Below are positions 16,887-25,861 of a stretch of DNA of 64,000 nucleotides, piece after piece. A program made the position numbers and the translations under genes. Positions within the stretch are counted from its first letter, which is position 1. The number at the start of each line of letters is the position of its first letter. Location of the stretch: assembly GCA_963837105.1 (NCBI GenBank), contig CAWIMG010000036.1, forward strand, positions 434,001 to 498,000, written 5' to 3'. Under the pieces are notes generated by a model. The model was not told the origin of the DNA. It saw nothing but the letters and a program-made list of their open reading frames with translations, and made no database searches. This DNA comes from UBA9676 sp963837105. GTDB taxonomy: Bacteria > Actinomycetota > Actinomycetes > Streptosporangiales > Streptosporangiaceae.

Positions 16887-18374
16887 ATGCCGCAGGACGG
16901 CGTGATCCGGGTGGAAGATCTGCTGCGCTCCCCGGCACTGCAGCTGCGCCTGATCGCGGGCGAGCCGGGTACCTCGCGCCGGGTGGCCTGGGCGCATGTG
17001 AGCGAGCTGGAGGACCCGACTCCCTGGCTGTTCGGCTCCGAAATGATCATGACGACGGGAATCGCCATCCCCAGCGACGCCGAGCGCCAGCGCGCCTATC
17101 TGGAGCGCCTCGACGACGCGGGGGTGGCCTGCCTGGCGCTGTCGGAGCAGCTGTTCGTGCCGCCGCTGACCGAGGCCTTCCTGGCGGCGGCCGGCGAGCG
17201 CGGCTTCGCGGTGGTGGAGGTCCCGCTGGCCGTCCCCTTCATGGCCATCTCGCAGGAGGTCGCCGCGGCCGTGCAGGGTGACACGGGGCAGCGGCTCAAC
17301 GCGCAGCTGCAGGTCTTCGGCGCGGTCCAGTGGCTGGCCGTGGGGAACCTGACCACCGGCGAGATCTTCGCCCGGCTGGAACGGCTGTCCGGATACCGGC
17401 TGTACGCGTGCACCACGCAACGGGGCCCGCTGCTGGCCGGCGTTCCGGTCCCGCCGCCGGACCAGGCGAAGCTGATACCGAGCACGCCGACCAGCCCGCC
17501 GACGGTCCCGGGCGGGTACGTGCTGCCCGTGTCCGGGCCGCGTGGCACGGCCGGCTACATCCTGGCGCTGGAGACCGCCAATGCCACGCCGGCCGGGGTG
17601 TCGGTGGTCCAGCACATCGCCACGGTGGCCGCACTCCAGCTGTCCATGCAGGCGCACGAGCGGGAGATGGTGCGCCGGGAGGGGGCTGAGACGCTGGCGG
17701 AAATGCTCCGGGGCGTGCTGGACACCGCCGTGGTCACCCGGCGGCTGGCCAGGCACGGCTTCCCGGCGGACATCCGGCTGGTGCTGGCGATCGTGCGGCC
17801 GACGGACCCGGGCACGGACCCCGACTCGGTGGTGGATGCGCTTGCCCATGGCCGGTTCCCGCAGCTTGTCCTCCGGCAGGAGGAGGAACTGTATGTGCTG
17901 ATCCCCGATGACCAGGTGGCCAGGGCGGCGCTGGCGGTCCGGGGCACGGCCGCCGGGGTCAGCCTGCCGTTCCGGCCCGGGGCACCGCTCGGCGTGGCCA
18001 GGCGGGAAGCACAGTGGGCGATTGCCCGGGCCCTGGAATCGGGCCGGGACATGGTCAGCTACGGCGACGACCGCACCGGCAAGTGGCTGACCAGCGACGC
18101 GGCAGACCTCCAGGCTCTGGTCGATGACGTGCTGCGGGCCGTCATCGACTACGACCACGAGCACGGCGCGGAACTGCTGACGACGATCCGGACCTGGCTG
18201 GAGCACGACCGCCAGACCGACAAGGCCGCCGCGTCGCTGCATATTCACCCGAACACGCTGCTCTACCGGGTCCGCCGGTTCGAGCAGATCACCGGGCGCT
18301 CGCTGGCCTCGACCGAGGCGCTGGCGGAAACCTGGCTGGCGCTGCGCGCCGCGGCGACCATGTCATCCCGCTGA
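16887..18374 (+). CDS. PucR-family transcriptional regulator
   Basis: A 495-residue protein. The N-terminal PucR domain starts VIRVEDLLRSPALQLRLIAG and includes DPTPWLFGSEMIMTTGIAI. A central region with a GGDEF-like fold is followed by a C-terminal PucR helix-turn-helix (TDKAAASLHIHPNTLLYRVR and RFEQITGRSL). The family controls purine, allantoin, amine and other nitrogen catabolism. ATG 16887 has GGTGAGG upstream and fits the family N-terminus better than ATG 16845. The ureohydrolase on one side and the NCS1 permease on the other are the probable targets. Confidence 0.92.
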   Translation: MPQDGVIRVEDLLRSPALQLRLIAGEPGTSRRVAWAHVSELEDPTPWLFGSEMIMTTGIAIPSDAERQRAYLERLDDAGVACLALSEQLFVPPLTEAFLAAAGERGFAVVEVPLAVPFMAISQEVAAAVQGDTGQRLNAQLQVFGAVQWLAVGNLTTGEIFARLERLSGYRLYACTTQRGPLLAGVPVPPPDQAKLIPSTPTSPPTVPGGYVLPVSGPRGTAGYILALETANATPAGVSVVQHIATVAALQLSMQAHEREMVRREGAETLAEMLRGVLDTAVVTRRLARHGFPADIRLVLAIVRPTDPGTDPDSVVDALAHGRFPQLVLRQEEELYVLIPDDQVARAALAVRGTAAGVSLPFRPGAPLGVARREAQWAIARALESGRDMVSYGDDRTGKWLTSDAADLQALVDDVLRAVIDYDHEHGAELLTTIRTWLEHDRQTDKAAASLHIHPNTLLYRVRRFEQITGRSLASTEALAETWLALRAAATMSSR

Positions 18375-18501
18375 CCTTGTGCGCACCGACAACAGGCCGT
18401 GCTGATTCTGTGCATCGCACTATTGACGCGCGACATGGCGTCCCCCACCGTTGCGTTAGCAAAACTCAGCCCGCATTCTCCGGACAAGAGAAGAGCCTGC
18501 C

Positions 18502-19986
18502 GTGGCCACTAAGGACGAGGCGCCAGCCCGCACCAAGGCAACTCCCATCCACGGTATCGAGACGCGCTCGATCGACTGGATTCCGGACACCGAGCGGCAT
18601 GGCAAGGTCTGGCACCAGGCCCCGCTGTGGTTCCTGGGCAACTTCCAGTACTTCACCATCCCGATCGGCTTCATCGGGCCAGCGCTGGGCCTGTCCCTGG
18701 GCTGGACGATCGTGGCTGGCACGGCGGGGATCCTGGTGGGCACCATGTTCATGGCCCTCCATGCGACCCAGGGACCGACGCTCGGCCTGCCGCAGATGAT
18801 CCAGTCACGCGCCCAGTTCGGCTACCGGGGCGTCATCGTCGCGCTGTTCGCGATGGTGTTCACCTATATGGCCTTCAACGTGGCCGACCAGGTGCTGCTG
18901 GCGCAGGGACTGCACGGGGCCTTCGGCTGGAACGCCGGCGTCGTCGCGATCGTGGTCACCGCGGGCGCGGCGCTGCTGGCGATCTACGGCTACGACTGGG
19001 TGCACCGGGTGTTCCGCTGGCTCCTGTATGTCCTGCTGCCGCTGGTGGCGATCATCACCATCGGCGTCATCGCCGGCAAGGCCGGCGGCGTGGTCAGCCA
19101 CCACGCCTACGGGTTCAACTGGACCGGCTTCATGGCCCAGTTCTCCGCTGCGGCGGCCTACAACATCACCTACGCGGGCTATGTCTCCGACTACTCGCGT
19201 TACCTGCCGCGCGACACCCCACGCGGCAAGATCATTGGCTACGCCTACGCCGGTGCCGCCACGCCGGCCATCTGGCTGATCGCGCTGGGGGCATGGCTGG
19301 CCGTCCGGCTGGGCGCGACCGATGGCCTGGTCGGGCTGCAGACGGCCGGCAACAACGTGGTCAGTCACCTTGGCGGGATCACCGGCTTCCTGTCGGCCGT
19401 CGCCCTGGCCGCGACCATGGGCATGAACGCCTACGGTGCCATGCTGACGACCCTGGCCGGGGTGGACGCCTTCCGCAAGGTCAAGCCAACCCGGGCCGCC
19501 CGGGTCATCACCATCTTGGTGCTGACCGTGATCTGGTTCGTGATCGCCCAGGCGATCACCACCAGCGCGGTCGGCGTGGTGGACACCGTGCTGACGCTCA
19601 TGCTCTACCTGCTGGTGCCGTGGACGGTGATCAACCTGACCGACTTCTTCTTCGTGCGCCATGGCCACTACGCGATCATGGACATCTTCCGGCCGAACGG
19701 TATCTACGGCGTGTGGTCGTACCGCGGGCTGATCGCCTACGGGATCGGCTTCGCCGCCGAGATCCCGTTCATGGTGCTGCTCAACCTGGTCACCTTCAAG
19801 AGCTACTACACCGGGCCGCTGGCCAGCGACCTGAACAGCGTCAACATCTCGTGGATCGTGGGTGCGGTGGTGACCTTTGTGGTCTACCTGCTGCTGACCC
19901 GCAACCTTGACCTGGCCGGGGAGCAGGCGGCCATCGAGCGCAGCGACGCGGAATTGCGCGCCACCGCCGAAGCCGGCCGTTCCTGA
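18502..19986 (+). CDS. NCS1-family nucleobase/cation symporter
   Basis: A 494-residue integral membrane protein with about 12 transmembrane segments. The N-terminal IETRSIDWIPDTERHGKVWH and FLGNFQYFTIPIGF, followed by GLPQMIQSRAQFGYRG, match purine-cytosine permease (NCS1) transporters, which import nucleobases, hydantoins or related compounds with H+ or Na+. It starts at GTG 18502. It lies 127 bp downstream of the PucR regulator in the same orientation, probably under its control. The substrate may be a guanidino or purine-derived compound, given the ureohydrolase nearby; this is inference. Confidence 0.93.
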   Translation: MATKDEAPARTKATPIHGIETRSIDWIPDTERHGKVWHQAPLWFLGNFQYFTIPIGFIGPALGLSLGWTIVAGTAGILVGTMFMALHATQGPTLGLPQMIQSRAQFGYRGVIVALFAMVFTYMAFNVADQVLLAQGLHGAFGWNAGVVAIVVTAGAALLAIYGYDWVHRVFRWLLYVLLPLVAIITIGVIAGKAGGVVSHHAYGFNWTGFMAQFSAAAAYNITYAGYVSDYSRYLPRDTPRGKIIGYAYAGAATPAIWLIALGAWLAVRLGATDGLVGLQTAGNNVVSHLGGITGFLSAVALAATMGMNAYGAMLTTLAGVDAFRKVKPTRAARVITILVLTVIWFVIAQAITTSAVGVVDTVLTLMLYLLVPWTVINLTDFFFVRHGHYAIMDIFRPNGIYGVWSYRGLIAYGIGFAAEIPFMVLLNLVTFKSYYTGPLASDLNSVNISWIVGAVVTFVVYLLLTRNLDLAGEQAAIERSDAELRATAEAGRS

Positions 19987-20001
19987 CCCAGGAGGAGCAG
20001 C

Positions 20002-20571
20002 GTGGACTGGGTGAAGAGTTCACTGAGCCTGGCCAACAGCAACTGCGTTGAGGTGGCGGACCTGCCGGAGGGCGAGGTCGGGGTCCGCCACAGCAAGGAC
20101 CCGCAGGGCCCGGTCCTGCGCTTCACGGCGGGCGAGTGGCAGGCGTTCCTGGGCGGGGTCCGGAGCGGGGAATTCGACAAGTTCGGCAAACTGCGGCGGT
20201 TACCGGTCAGGGCGCGGCTGCCGGGCCGTCCCAGGACCAGCCCGGCAGCGGCAGACCGGCGGGAACGTCGCCGGGGGAGCGGGGGTAGGCGGCCATCGCG
20301 GCCGTCATCCAGCCGAACCAGTCCGCCAGCGTGCGCCTCAGCCGGGGGTCATCGGGCAGGCCGGCGTCGTCCAGGGCCAGCGCGAAGCACTGCTGCGCGC
20401 GCCGGTCCATCTCCGCGTGCTCGCCGTTGCCGGCATGCAGCCGCAGCACATGGCTGTGATCACCGAGCCCGGCGGTGTAGCTGGCTGGGCCGCCCAGTGC
20501 CTCGCCCCAGTAGGCCGCCAGCCGTTCGGTGTGCTGCGGATGCAGGTCCGCGTGCGAGAAGGCGTGACTGA
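20002..20571 (+). CDS. DUF397 protein with an unusual C-terminal run-on
   Basis: Residues 1 to about 68 are a complete DUF397 domain (WVKSSLSLANSNCVEVADL, VRHSKDPQGPVLRFTAGEW, FLGGVRSGEF). DUF397 proteins are normally 60-80 residues, small actinobacterial partners of helix-turn-helix regulators. Here the frame has no stop and runs about 120 more residues antisense to the hemoglobin gene. The extension is Arg/Pro/Ala-rich and looks non-functional, so the natural stop may have been lost or a base miscalled near 20190-20230. GTG 20002 has GGAGGAG upstream. It sits 15 bp after the NCS1 permease. Confidence 0.65.
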   Translation: MDWVKSSLSLANSNCVEVADLPEGEVGVRHSKDPQGPVLRFTAGEWQAFLGGVRSGEFDKFGKLRRLPVRARLPGRPRTSPAAADRRERRRGSGGRRPSRPSSSRTSPPACASAGGHRAGRRRPGPARSTAARAGPSPRARRCRHAAAAHGCDHRARRCSWLGRPVPRPSRPPAVRCAADAGPRARRRD

Positions 20572-20665
20572 CCACCGGGTCCTGCAGGCACCGGTGGTGC
20601 CAGGCGACCGCCAGCCGGAGCAGGCCCCCGGCACCGCCAGCCGCCTCGTACACGCTGCGCTCCAT
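20207..20665 (-). CDS. Truncated (group II-like) hemoglobin
   Basis: A 152-residue protein starting MERSVYEAAGGAGGLLRLAV, the usual trHb N-terminus. It has AYWGEALGGPASYTAG, the proximal-His region VLRLHAGNGEHAEMDRRAQQ and the C-terminal DWFGWMTAAMAAYP. Such proteins bind O2/NO and act in redox or NO defence. ATG 20665 is preferred over the in-frame TTG at 20701, which would overlap the previous gene. It lies 33 bp after the cyclase/ATPase gene on the same strand, probably in one operon, and its 3' part overlaps the DUF397 run-on frame. Confidence 0.82.
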   Translation of the reverse strand: MERSVYEAAGGAGGLLRLAVAWHHRCLQDPVVSHAFSHADLHPQHTERLAAYWGEALGGPASYTAGLGDHSHVLRLHAGNGEHAEMDRRAQQCFALALDDAGLPDDPRLRRTLADWFGWMTAAMAAYPRSPGDVPAGLPLPGWSWDGPAAAP

Positions 20666-20697
20666 GTCCCGACGCTCGCAGCGGGGGCGGCTGCCAG

Positions 20698-23343
20698 TCA
20701 AGCAGCGGGCGGCTCGGTGAGCAGCGAGACTGCCTGCTGCTGAGTGAGCGCCCGGCCAGCGGCCAGCCCGGTGTCCCAGTCCCCGGGTGCGGCAGCGGCG
20801 CGCGCGGGAGCCAGGAAATGCTCGAGCGTGGCCGCGTCAGGCTGGGAGGCGGGCATGCCCGCCTCCTGCCGGATGGCTGCCGCGGCGCCGGTGAGGCGGG
20901 CCGCCTGCCCACAGTCGCCCACCTGGGCGGCGATGGCCGCGGCAAGCTCCAGGGCATCGATCAGGAACTCGGTGTCGCCAGAGCTGACGACATAGTCGAG
21001 GCTGGCCGCCAGCAGTTTGCGGGCCTCCCCGACGCGGCCGGCGTACAGGCTGTCCACGGCCAGCGTTTGCTGGATGATGGCGACCCGCATCAGGTCGCCG
21101 CGTTCCTGCTGGAGTACGAGCGCCTCCCGCAGCAATTCCGCCGCACGTTCCCGGTTGCCTGCCGCGCTTTCCACCTGCCCCAGGTTCGCCAGCGCCACGC
21201 CGAGCCCGGCCTGGCTGCCGATCCGGCGGGCGATGGTGGCACTGTCTGTCAGCAAGGCGCGCGCGGAGTCAAGGTGCCCGAGGTGAAGGTGGGTGCCGCC
21301 GAGGCTGTTGAGCTCGCGTACCTGCTCGGCCTCCTCGCCAAGCTCGCGCCAGATGGCCAGGCTGCGCTCAAACAGAGCGAGTGCGGCGCGCAACTCGTCT
21401 TGCTGGAACAGCAGCATCCCCAGCCAGTGTGCCATCCTGGCGAGCGGGGCGCCGGCGTCATCAGCGGTCAGCACGATCGCCTGCTGCAGCCACCGCCGTC
21501 CTTCGGCTGTGTGACCGTGCTGGTACCAGAACGGGGCGAGCGCCTGGACCAGCCGCAAGCCGAGGGAAATCCGCCCGCCGCTGGGATCCGCGAGCGCGGC
21601 TGCCAGCGACCAGCTCAGCGCGGCCAGCAGGTTGCGGTGCTCGGCCTCCAGCTGATCCAGCGCCACCAGCTGCGCCGGGCCGTTCAGCTGCTCCGTTGCG
21701 CGTTCCGCGAATGCCGCGAAGTACTCAGCGTGTCGGCGTTGCGCCTGGTCCAGATCACCCGCCTGGTCCAGCCGCGCCAGGGCGTATTCACGGACGGTCT
21801 CCAGCATGGCCAGCCGCGGTTCACCGGTCACGCCCTCGGTCACGGTGATCAGGCTGACATCCAGCAGTCCGGCCGCTAGCTGCAGCGGATCCCGCCCGGC
21901 GGCGGCGCTATCGTCCGGGGCAGCCACCGCCGCCAGGGCCGTCAGCTCGCAGCCGCCTGTGAACACAGCCATCAGCCGGAACGCCTGGGCCAGATCCGGG
22001 GTCAGCAGGTCGTAGCTCCACGCGATCGTGGCCCGCAAGGTCTGCTGCCGCTCGGGGCGCCCCACATCGGTGGTCGCCAGGCCCAGATCTTCGCCCAGCC
22101 GGGCCAGCAGCGCCCTGGGCGGCAGCAGCTTGATCCGCGACGCGGCCAGTTCGATGGCCAGTGGCAGGCCGTCCAGGTGCTGGCAGATGGCGGCGATGTC
22201 GGCGGCGTTGGTGGGTGTGACGGCGAAACCCGGGCTCACCAGGTCCGCCTGCCGGACGAACAGCCGGACCGCGTCGCAGGCCGCCACCTCTGCGGCGCCG
22301 GTGCCGCGGGGCAGGGACAGCGGAGGCACCGGCAGTTCACGCTCACCCGGCAGATGCAGTGGCCGCCGCGATGTCGCCAGCACCACCAGCCGCGGCGCGG
22401 CGCCCAGCAGTGTGGCTGCCACGTCGGCGGCACCCGCCAGCTGCTCGAGGTTGTCCAGCACCAGCAAGGCTCGGCGGTCGCGGACGTGCCTGGTCACAAC
22501 CTCGGCGACCGGCCTGTCCCCGCTGGCGTCCAGGCTGTCGGCGATCACCTTCCACATCACGTCCGCATCCCGGACGGCGGCCAGCGGGATGAAGAAGACG
22601 CCATCCGGGAAGGCCTCGGGCAGCGACGCGGCCACCGCCAGGGCCAGCCTGGTCTTGCCGACTCCGCCCGGGCCGGTCAGCGTCACCAGCCGGGTCTCCG
22701 GCCGTGCCAGGGCAGCGTGCAGGCGGGCCAGGTCGTCCTCGCGGCCGACCAGGGCGGTCAGCGGCACCGGCAGGCTGGTCGGGGCTCCCAGGCTCTTCAG
22801 CGGCGGGAACCGGTCCGGCAGGCCATCCGTGCTGAGCTGGTACACGCGTTCCGGGGCGTCGATGTCCTTCAGCCGGTGAAAGCCCAGATCACAGAGGGAG
22901 ACACCGGCCGGCAGCCGTGATTCCACCAGCAGCCGCGTCGCATCCGACAGCACAACCTGACCGCCGTGTGCGGTCGCCGCGATCCGCGCTGCCCGGTGCA
23001 CATCGAGTCCGATGTACCCATCCTCATGCCGGATCGGCTCGCCCGAGTGCAGGCCCATCCGGACCCGGACCGCGGCCCCACCCGGCCAGTGGTAGCGGTA
23101 CAGGGCCCGCTGCGCCGTGACGCAGCACCGGACCGCCTCCGCGGCCGAGCCGAAGACCACGAAGAAGCTGTCTCCCTCGGTCCCCATCTCGTGGCCGTGG
23201 CACGCCGAGATGGCGCTGCGCAGCATGGCGCGCTGCGCGGACAGCGCCTCGCCGTACTTGTCACCAAGACGGCTCAGCAGTTTTGTTGACCCCTCGATGT
23301 CGCTGAAGAGCATCGTGATGGTCCCCGTGGGGAGCTTCCCCAT
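20698..23343 (-). CDS. Adenylate/guanylate cyclase-domain regulator with AAA and TPR domains
   Basis: About 881 residues. The N-terminal class III cyclase domain (GTITMLFSDIEGSTKLLSRL, GTEGDSFFVVF, RVRMGLHSGEP) is followed by a STAND/AfsR-type ATPase with Walker A GPGGVGKTRLA and LLVLDNLEQL, and then a long TPR-like C-terminus. Members combine signal-nucleotide chemistry with NTPase regulation; many lack a DNA-binding domain, as here. ATG 23343 matches the family N-terminus. ATG 23388, which has AAGGA upstream, would add 15 residues. A truncated hemoglobin gene follows directly. Whether the cyclase is active is uncertain, since only the FSDIEGS metal-binding Asp was checked. Confidence 0.88.
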   Translation of the reverse strand: MGKLPTGTITMLFSDIEGSTKLLSRLGDKYGEALSAQRAMLRSAISACHGHEMGTEGDSFFVVFGSAAEAVRCCVTAQRALYRYHWPGGAAVRVRMGLHSGEPIRHEDGYIGLDVHRAARIAATAHGGQVVLSDATRLLVESRLPAGVSLCDLGFHRLKDIDAPERVYQLSTDGLPDRFPPLKSLGAPTSLPVPLTALVGREDDLARLHAALARPETRLVTLTGPGGVGKTRLALAVAASLPEAFPDGVFFIPLAAVRDADVMWKVIADSLDASGDRPVAEVVTRHVRDRRALLVLDNLEQLAGAADVAATLLGAAPRLVVLATSRRPLHLPGERELPVPPLSLPRGTGAAEVAACDAVRLFVRQADLVSPGFAVTPTNAADIAAICQHLDGLPLAIELAASRIKLLPPRALLARLGEDLGLATTDVGRPERQQTLRATIAWSYDLLTPDLAQAFRLMAVFTGGCELTALAAVAAPDDSAAAGRDPLQLAAGLLDVSLITVTEGVTGEPRLAMLETVREYALARLDQAGDLDQAQRRHAEYFAAFAERATEQLNGPAQLVALDQLEAEHRNLLAALSWSLAAALADPSGGRISLGLRLVQALAPFWYQHGHTAEGRRWLQQAIVLTADDAGAPLARMAHWLGMLLFQQDELRAALALFERSLAIWRELGEEAEQVRELNSLGGTHLHLGHLDSARALLTDSATIARRIGSQAGLGVALANLGQVESAAGNRERAAELLREALVLQQERGDLMRVAIIQQTLAVDSLYAGRVGEARKLLAASLDYVVSSGDTEFLIDALELAAAIAAQVGDCGQAARLTGAAAAIRQEAGMPASQPDAATLEHFLAPARAAAAPGDWDTGLAAGRALTQQQAVSLLTEPPAA

Positions 23344-23425
23344 GCCACGATTATCGCCGCCTGCCCGCAGCGGGCGGCGCCGGAGCATGATGTCCTTATG
23401 AAGCTGTGGGTACTGGCGCCCGGCC

Positions 23426-23893
23426 GTGGCCGGGCTGCTCGCCATGCTGGCCGTCAGCCTGGTGATAACGGCGTGCTCGGGCGGGGGTTCCGGGCACGAC
23501 CATGGCCGGGTGGCCGGTCACCTGACCATCCCGTTTGTGCCCGCCGCGACGACGGGTAAGGCGGAGGTGATCCCGATCGCGGCCACCGTGGGGGAGCGGT
23601 TCTCAATCAAGGTGGACACGTCCGACGGGCCATACTGGTGGACACATGCGGGCACGCCGGACCCGCGCCTGATCCGGCTGGCCGGAAATTTCAACGATGG
23701 CAGTTGCAGCCCGGGCCTGGTCGGCTGCCGTGTCCCCTACTTCCACACGCTGACCGCCCAGGCCCGCGGGACCACGGTGACGTCGTGGCGGTACCACGCC
23801 CCGGGCTGTGTGACCGCGTCGGCGATGGCCACCCCGCCCGGCCTGGCCTGCCCGCCCGTCACGCTGGTGACCTTCGCCATCACCATCCGCTGA
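23426..23893 (+). CDS. Secreted lipoprotein, possibly chagasin/I42-like
   Basis: The frame from GTG 23426 encodes a hydrophobic leader ending LVITAC (lipobox, Cys about residue 17), then a beta-rich domain with TVGERFSIKVDTSDGPYWW and TLTAQARGTTVTSWRYHAPG. The pattern of W and GTT...Y resembles chagasin-type (I42) inhibitors, but this is only suggestive. The start is odd. An ATG at 23398 would give the signal peptide MKLWVL... if one base near 23416 were removed, so a one-base error there is likely. It is exported and lipid-anchored. It is divergent from the cyclase/ATPase gene and followed by a strong terminator. Confidence 0.7.
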   Translation: MAGLLAMLAVSLVITACSGGGSGHDHGRVAGHLTIPFVPAATTGKAEVIPIAATVGERFSIKVDTSDGPYWWTHAGTPDPRLIRLAGNFNDGSCSPGLVGCRVPYFHTLTAQARGTTVTSWRYHAPGCVTASAMATPPGLACPPVTLVTFAITIR

Positions 23894-23898
23894 GCCCA

Positions 23899-23925
23899 TC
23901 CCGGCCGGTCAGTGACCGGCCGGGA
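23899..23925. terminator. Perfect 13-bp inverted repeat
   Basis: TCCCGGCCGGTCA and its exact complement are separated by a single G, forming a stable hairpin with a 4-5 nt loop. It starts 6 bases after the lipoprotein stop codon. There is no T-run. Confidence 0.75.
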
Positions 23926-24013
23926 CGTCAGAGCGACCGCGGCCGGGCCGTCTGCCCCGGTTATGCTGCGGCTGTCCGGTGCCAGCTGACGTGGTGAAGG
24001 AGCGTTACCTGCG

Positions 24014-24683
24014 ATGGAGCCGAGATGGGCGACGTTCGACTGTTACGGGACGCTGGTCAACTGGAACGCCGGCATCCAGGCCGAGCTTGGCCGCCTCTTC
24101 GGTGCGGCGGACAGCGGGCGAACTGCTGGCCCGTTACCACGTGATCGAGCCGCGGGTGCAGCGTGAGCATCCCGGATGGAGCTACCGGGCGGTGATGGCG
24201 GCCGTCCTGAGCGAGCTTGCCAGCCAGGCCGGGACCGTCCTGCCGCCGGGAGAGGACGACGCGCTGGGCCGTTCCCTGCCCGGCTGGCCGGTGTTCCCCG
24301 AGGTGCCGGGCGCGCTGGCCGAGGCCCGCGAGCGGGGCTGGCGGCTGGCCGCGCTGTCGAACAGCGACCGCGACCTGATCGAGGCTTCGCTGCAGGTCAT
24401 CGGCGTGCCGTTCGACCTGGCCATCGTGGCTTCCGAGGTTGGCTCGTACAAGCCCGCGCCCGGGCACTGGCGCGCGTTCGACGCCGCGACCGGCGCCGCC
24501 AGGTCCCGGCATGTCCACGTCGCCCAGAGCCATTTCCATGACATCGTGCCCGCCCACGATCTCGGCATCCGCTCGATCTGGATCAACCGTCTCGGCGAGC
24601 GGGCCGATCCGGAGCCCACCCGGGAACTGCCGGATTCGGCCGGCCTCGCGGATGTGCTAGACGAACTCGTCCCCGCCGCCTGA
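24014..24683 (+). pseudogene. HAD-family hydrolase (haloacid dehalogenase type II), frame disrupted
   Basis: From ATG 24014 the frame reads MEPRWATFDCYGTLVNWNAG, with the nucleophile Asp in DxYGT, to about 24110. The continuation (GELLARYHVIEPRVQREHPG, motif II LSNSDRDLI, motif III SYKPAPG, then HVAQSHFHDIVPAHDLG) is in another frame that ends at 24683. Removing one base near 24107-24113 joins the two into an ordinary protein of about 223 residues. All catalytic motifs are intact, which favours a sequencing indel over decay. Family members dehalogenate 2-haloacids or hydrolyse phosphates. A GAAGGAG site precedes the ATG. Confidence 0.7.
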
Positions 24684-24705
24684 GCCCTGCGGTACCGGCC
24701 GTGGC

Positions 24706-25364
24706 TCAGCCGCCAGGGCGCACCCAGGCCGGTCTCGTAGGCCAGCACCACGGCTTGCGTGCGGTCGCGCAGCCCGAGCTTCATCAGGATGCGGCTGACA
24801 TGGGTTTTCACGGTCTGCTCCGCGACCACCAGGTGACCGGCTATTTCGGCGTTCGACATGCCGCGGGCGACGAGCGCGAGCACTTCGGATTCCCGTTCGG
24901 CCAGGCCCTCGATGTCATTGCGGCTCGGGCTGCGGGGTGCGCCTATCCGGGCGAACTCGGCGATGAGGCGCCGGGTCACGCCCGGCGCGAGCAGGGCGTC
25001 TCCCGCCGCTACAGCCGCACCGCGTCGGCCAGTTCGCGGGCGGACGCGTCCTTGAGCAGGAAACCGCTCGCCCCTGCGCGCAGCGCCTCATAGACGTAGT
25101 CGTCGAGGTCAAAAGTGGTGAGCACGAGGACCCTGGGCGGGCCGGGCAGGGCGGTGATCTCCCGGGTCGCCTGCAAGCCGTCGAGCACCGGCATCCGCAC
25201 ATCCATCAGGATCACATCGGGATGCAGGCCGGTGGCGAGGGTGATCGCCTCCTGGCCATTGACTGCCTCGCCGATGACCTCGATGTCGGGCTGGGCTTCA
25301 GCAGGACCGAGAAGCCGGACCGTACCATTCCCTGGTCGTCGGCGACCACAACGCGGATGGTCAC
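24706..25364 (-). pseudogene. NarL-type response regulator with three one-base frame breaks
   Basis: Read from GTG 25364, it begins VTIRVVVADDQGMVRSGF with the receiver acidic pair. After a break near 25297 it continues QPDIEVIGEAVNGQEAI and PDVILMDVRMPVLDGLQ with the phosphoacceptor Asp. After a second break near 25015 it gives LAPGVTRRLIAEF and the LuxR helix-turn-helix (ESEVLALVARGMSNAEIAGH, TVKTHVSRILMKL). Removing one G near 24725 ends it at ETGLVRPGG-stop (24706). Each break is repaired by one base. Its GTG overlaps the kinase TGA by four bases. Confidence 0.75.
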
Positions 25365-25837
25365 GGTGGGGCCTCCGGATGCTCATCGGTCAGCGGAAGG
25401 GCCGCGGTCACCAGGAACTCACCGTCCCCGGTGGGGCCGGCGGTCAGGTGCCCGCCGAGCGTGGTGGCGCGTTCCCGCATGCCGATGATGCCCTGCCCGC
25501 CGCCAGGCCCGGCATCCCCCTGCGGTTCGCCCGTGGCCTGAGCACCGGCCGGGCAATTGGTGTTGCGGACCTCTATCACCAGCGCCGCCTCACCGTAGTG
25601 CAGGTGCACCTGGGCTGCTGCTCCGGGTGCGTGCCGCATGGCGTTGCTCAGCGCCTCCTGCACGATCCGGTAGGCGGACAGGTCAGCACCGGCTGAGATA
25701 GGCCGGCGGTCACCGGAGACCTCGGCCGTGACCGTCACCCCGCCCTGGCGTGCCGAGTCGAACAGGGCGGGCAGATCATCGAGCCCGGGCTGGGGTGCGG
25801 TGTCTGGCTCGGCGCTCCGAGCCGGCGGGCAGCCTAG
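25361..25837 (-). pseudogene. Remnant of a NarL-type sensor histidine kinase (C-terminal ATPase part)
   Basis: Only the C-terminal part remains. GLDDLPALFDSARQGGVTV is followed by the HATPase_c domain, with an N box AYRIVQEALSNAMRHAPG and G box GGGQGIIGMRERATTLGG. The membrane sensor region and the phosphoacceptor His box are missing, and an in-frame stop at 25838-25840 abuts the racemase-like gene. A GTG at 25738 could still start a fragment of 125 residues. Unlike the neighbouring one-base breaks, this loss is a real deletion of about 200 codons. The fragment ends coupled to the response regulator. Confidence 0.75.
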
Positions 25838-25861
25838 CTAACCCTGCTGCGGGCGGGCCGG

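Noticed and set aside
18375..18501. Guanidine riboswitch upstream of the NCS1 permease
   Set aside because: I could not find the conserved ykkC-type motifs in this 127-bp spacer. Only short imperfect hairpins are present.
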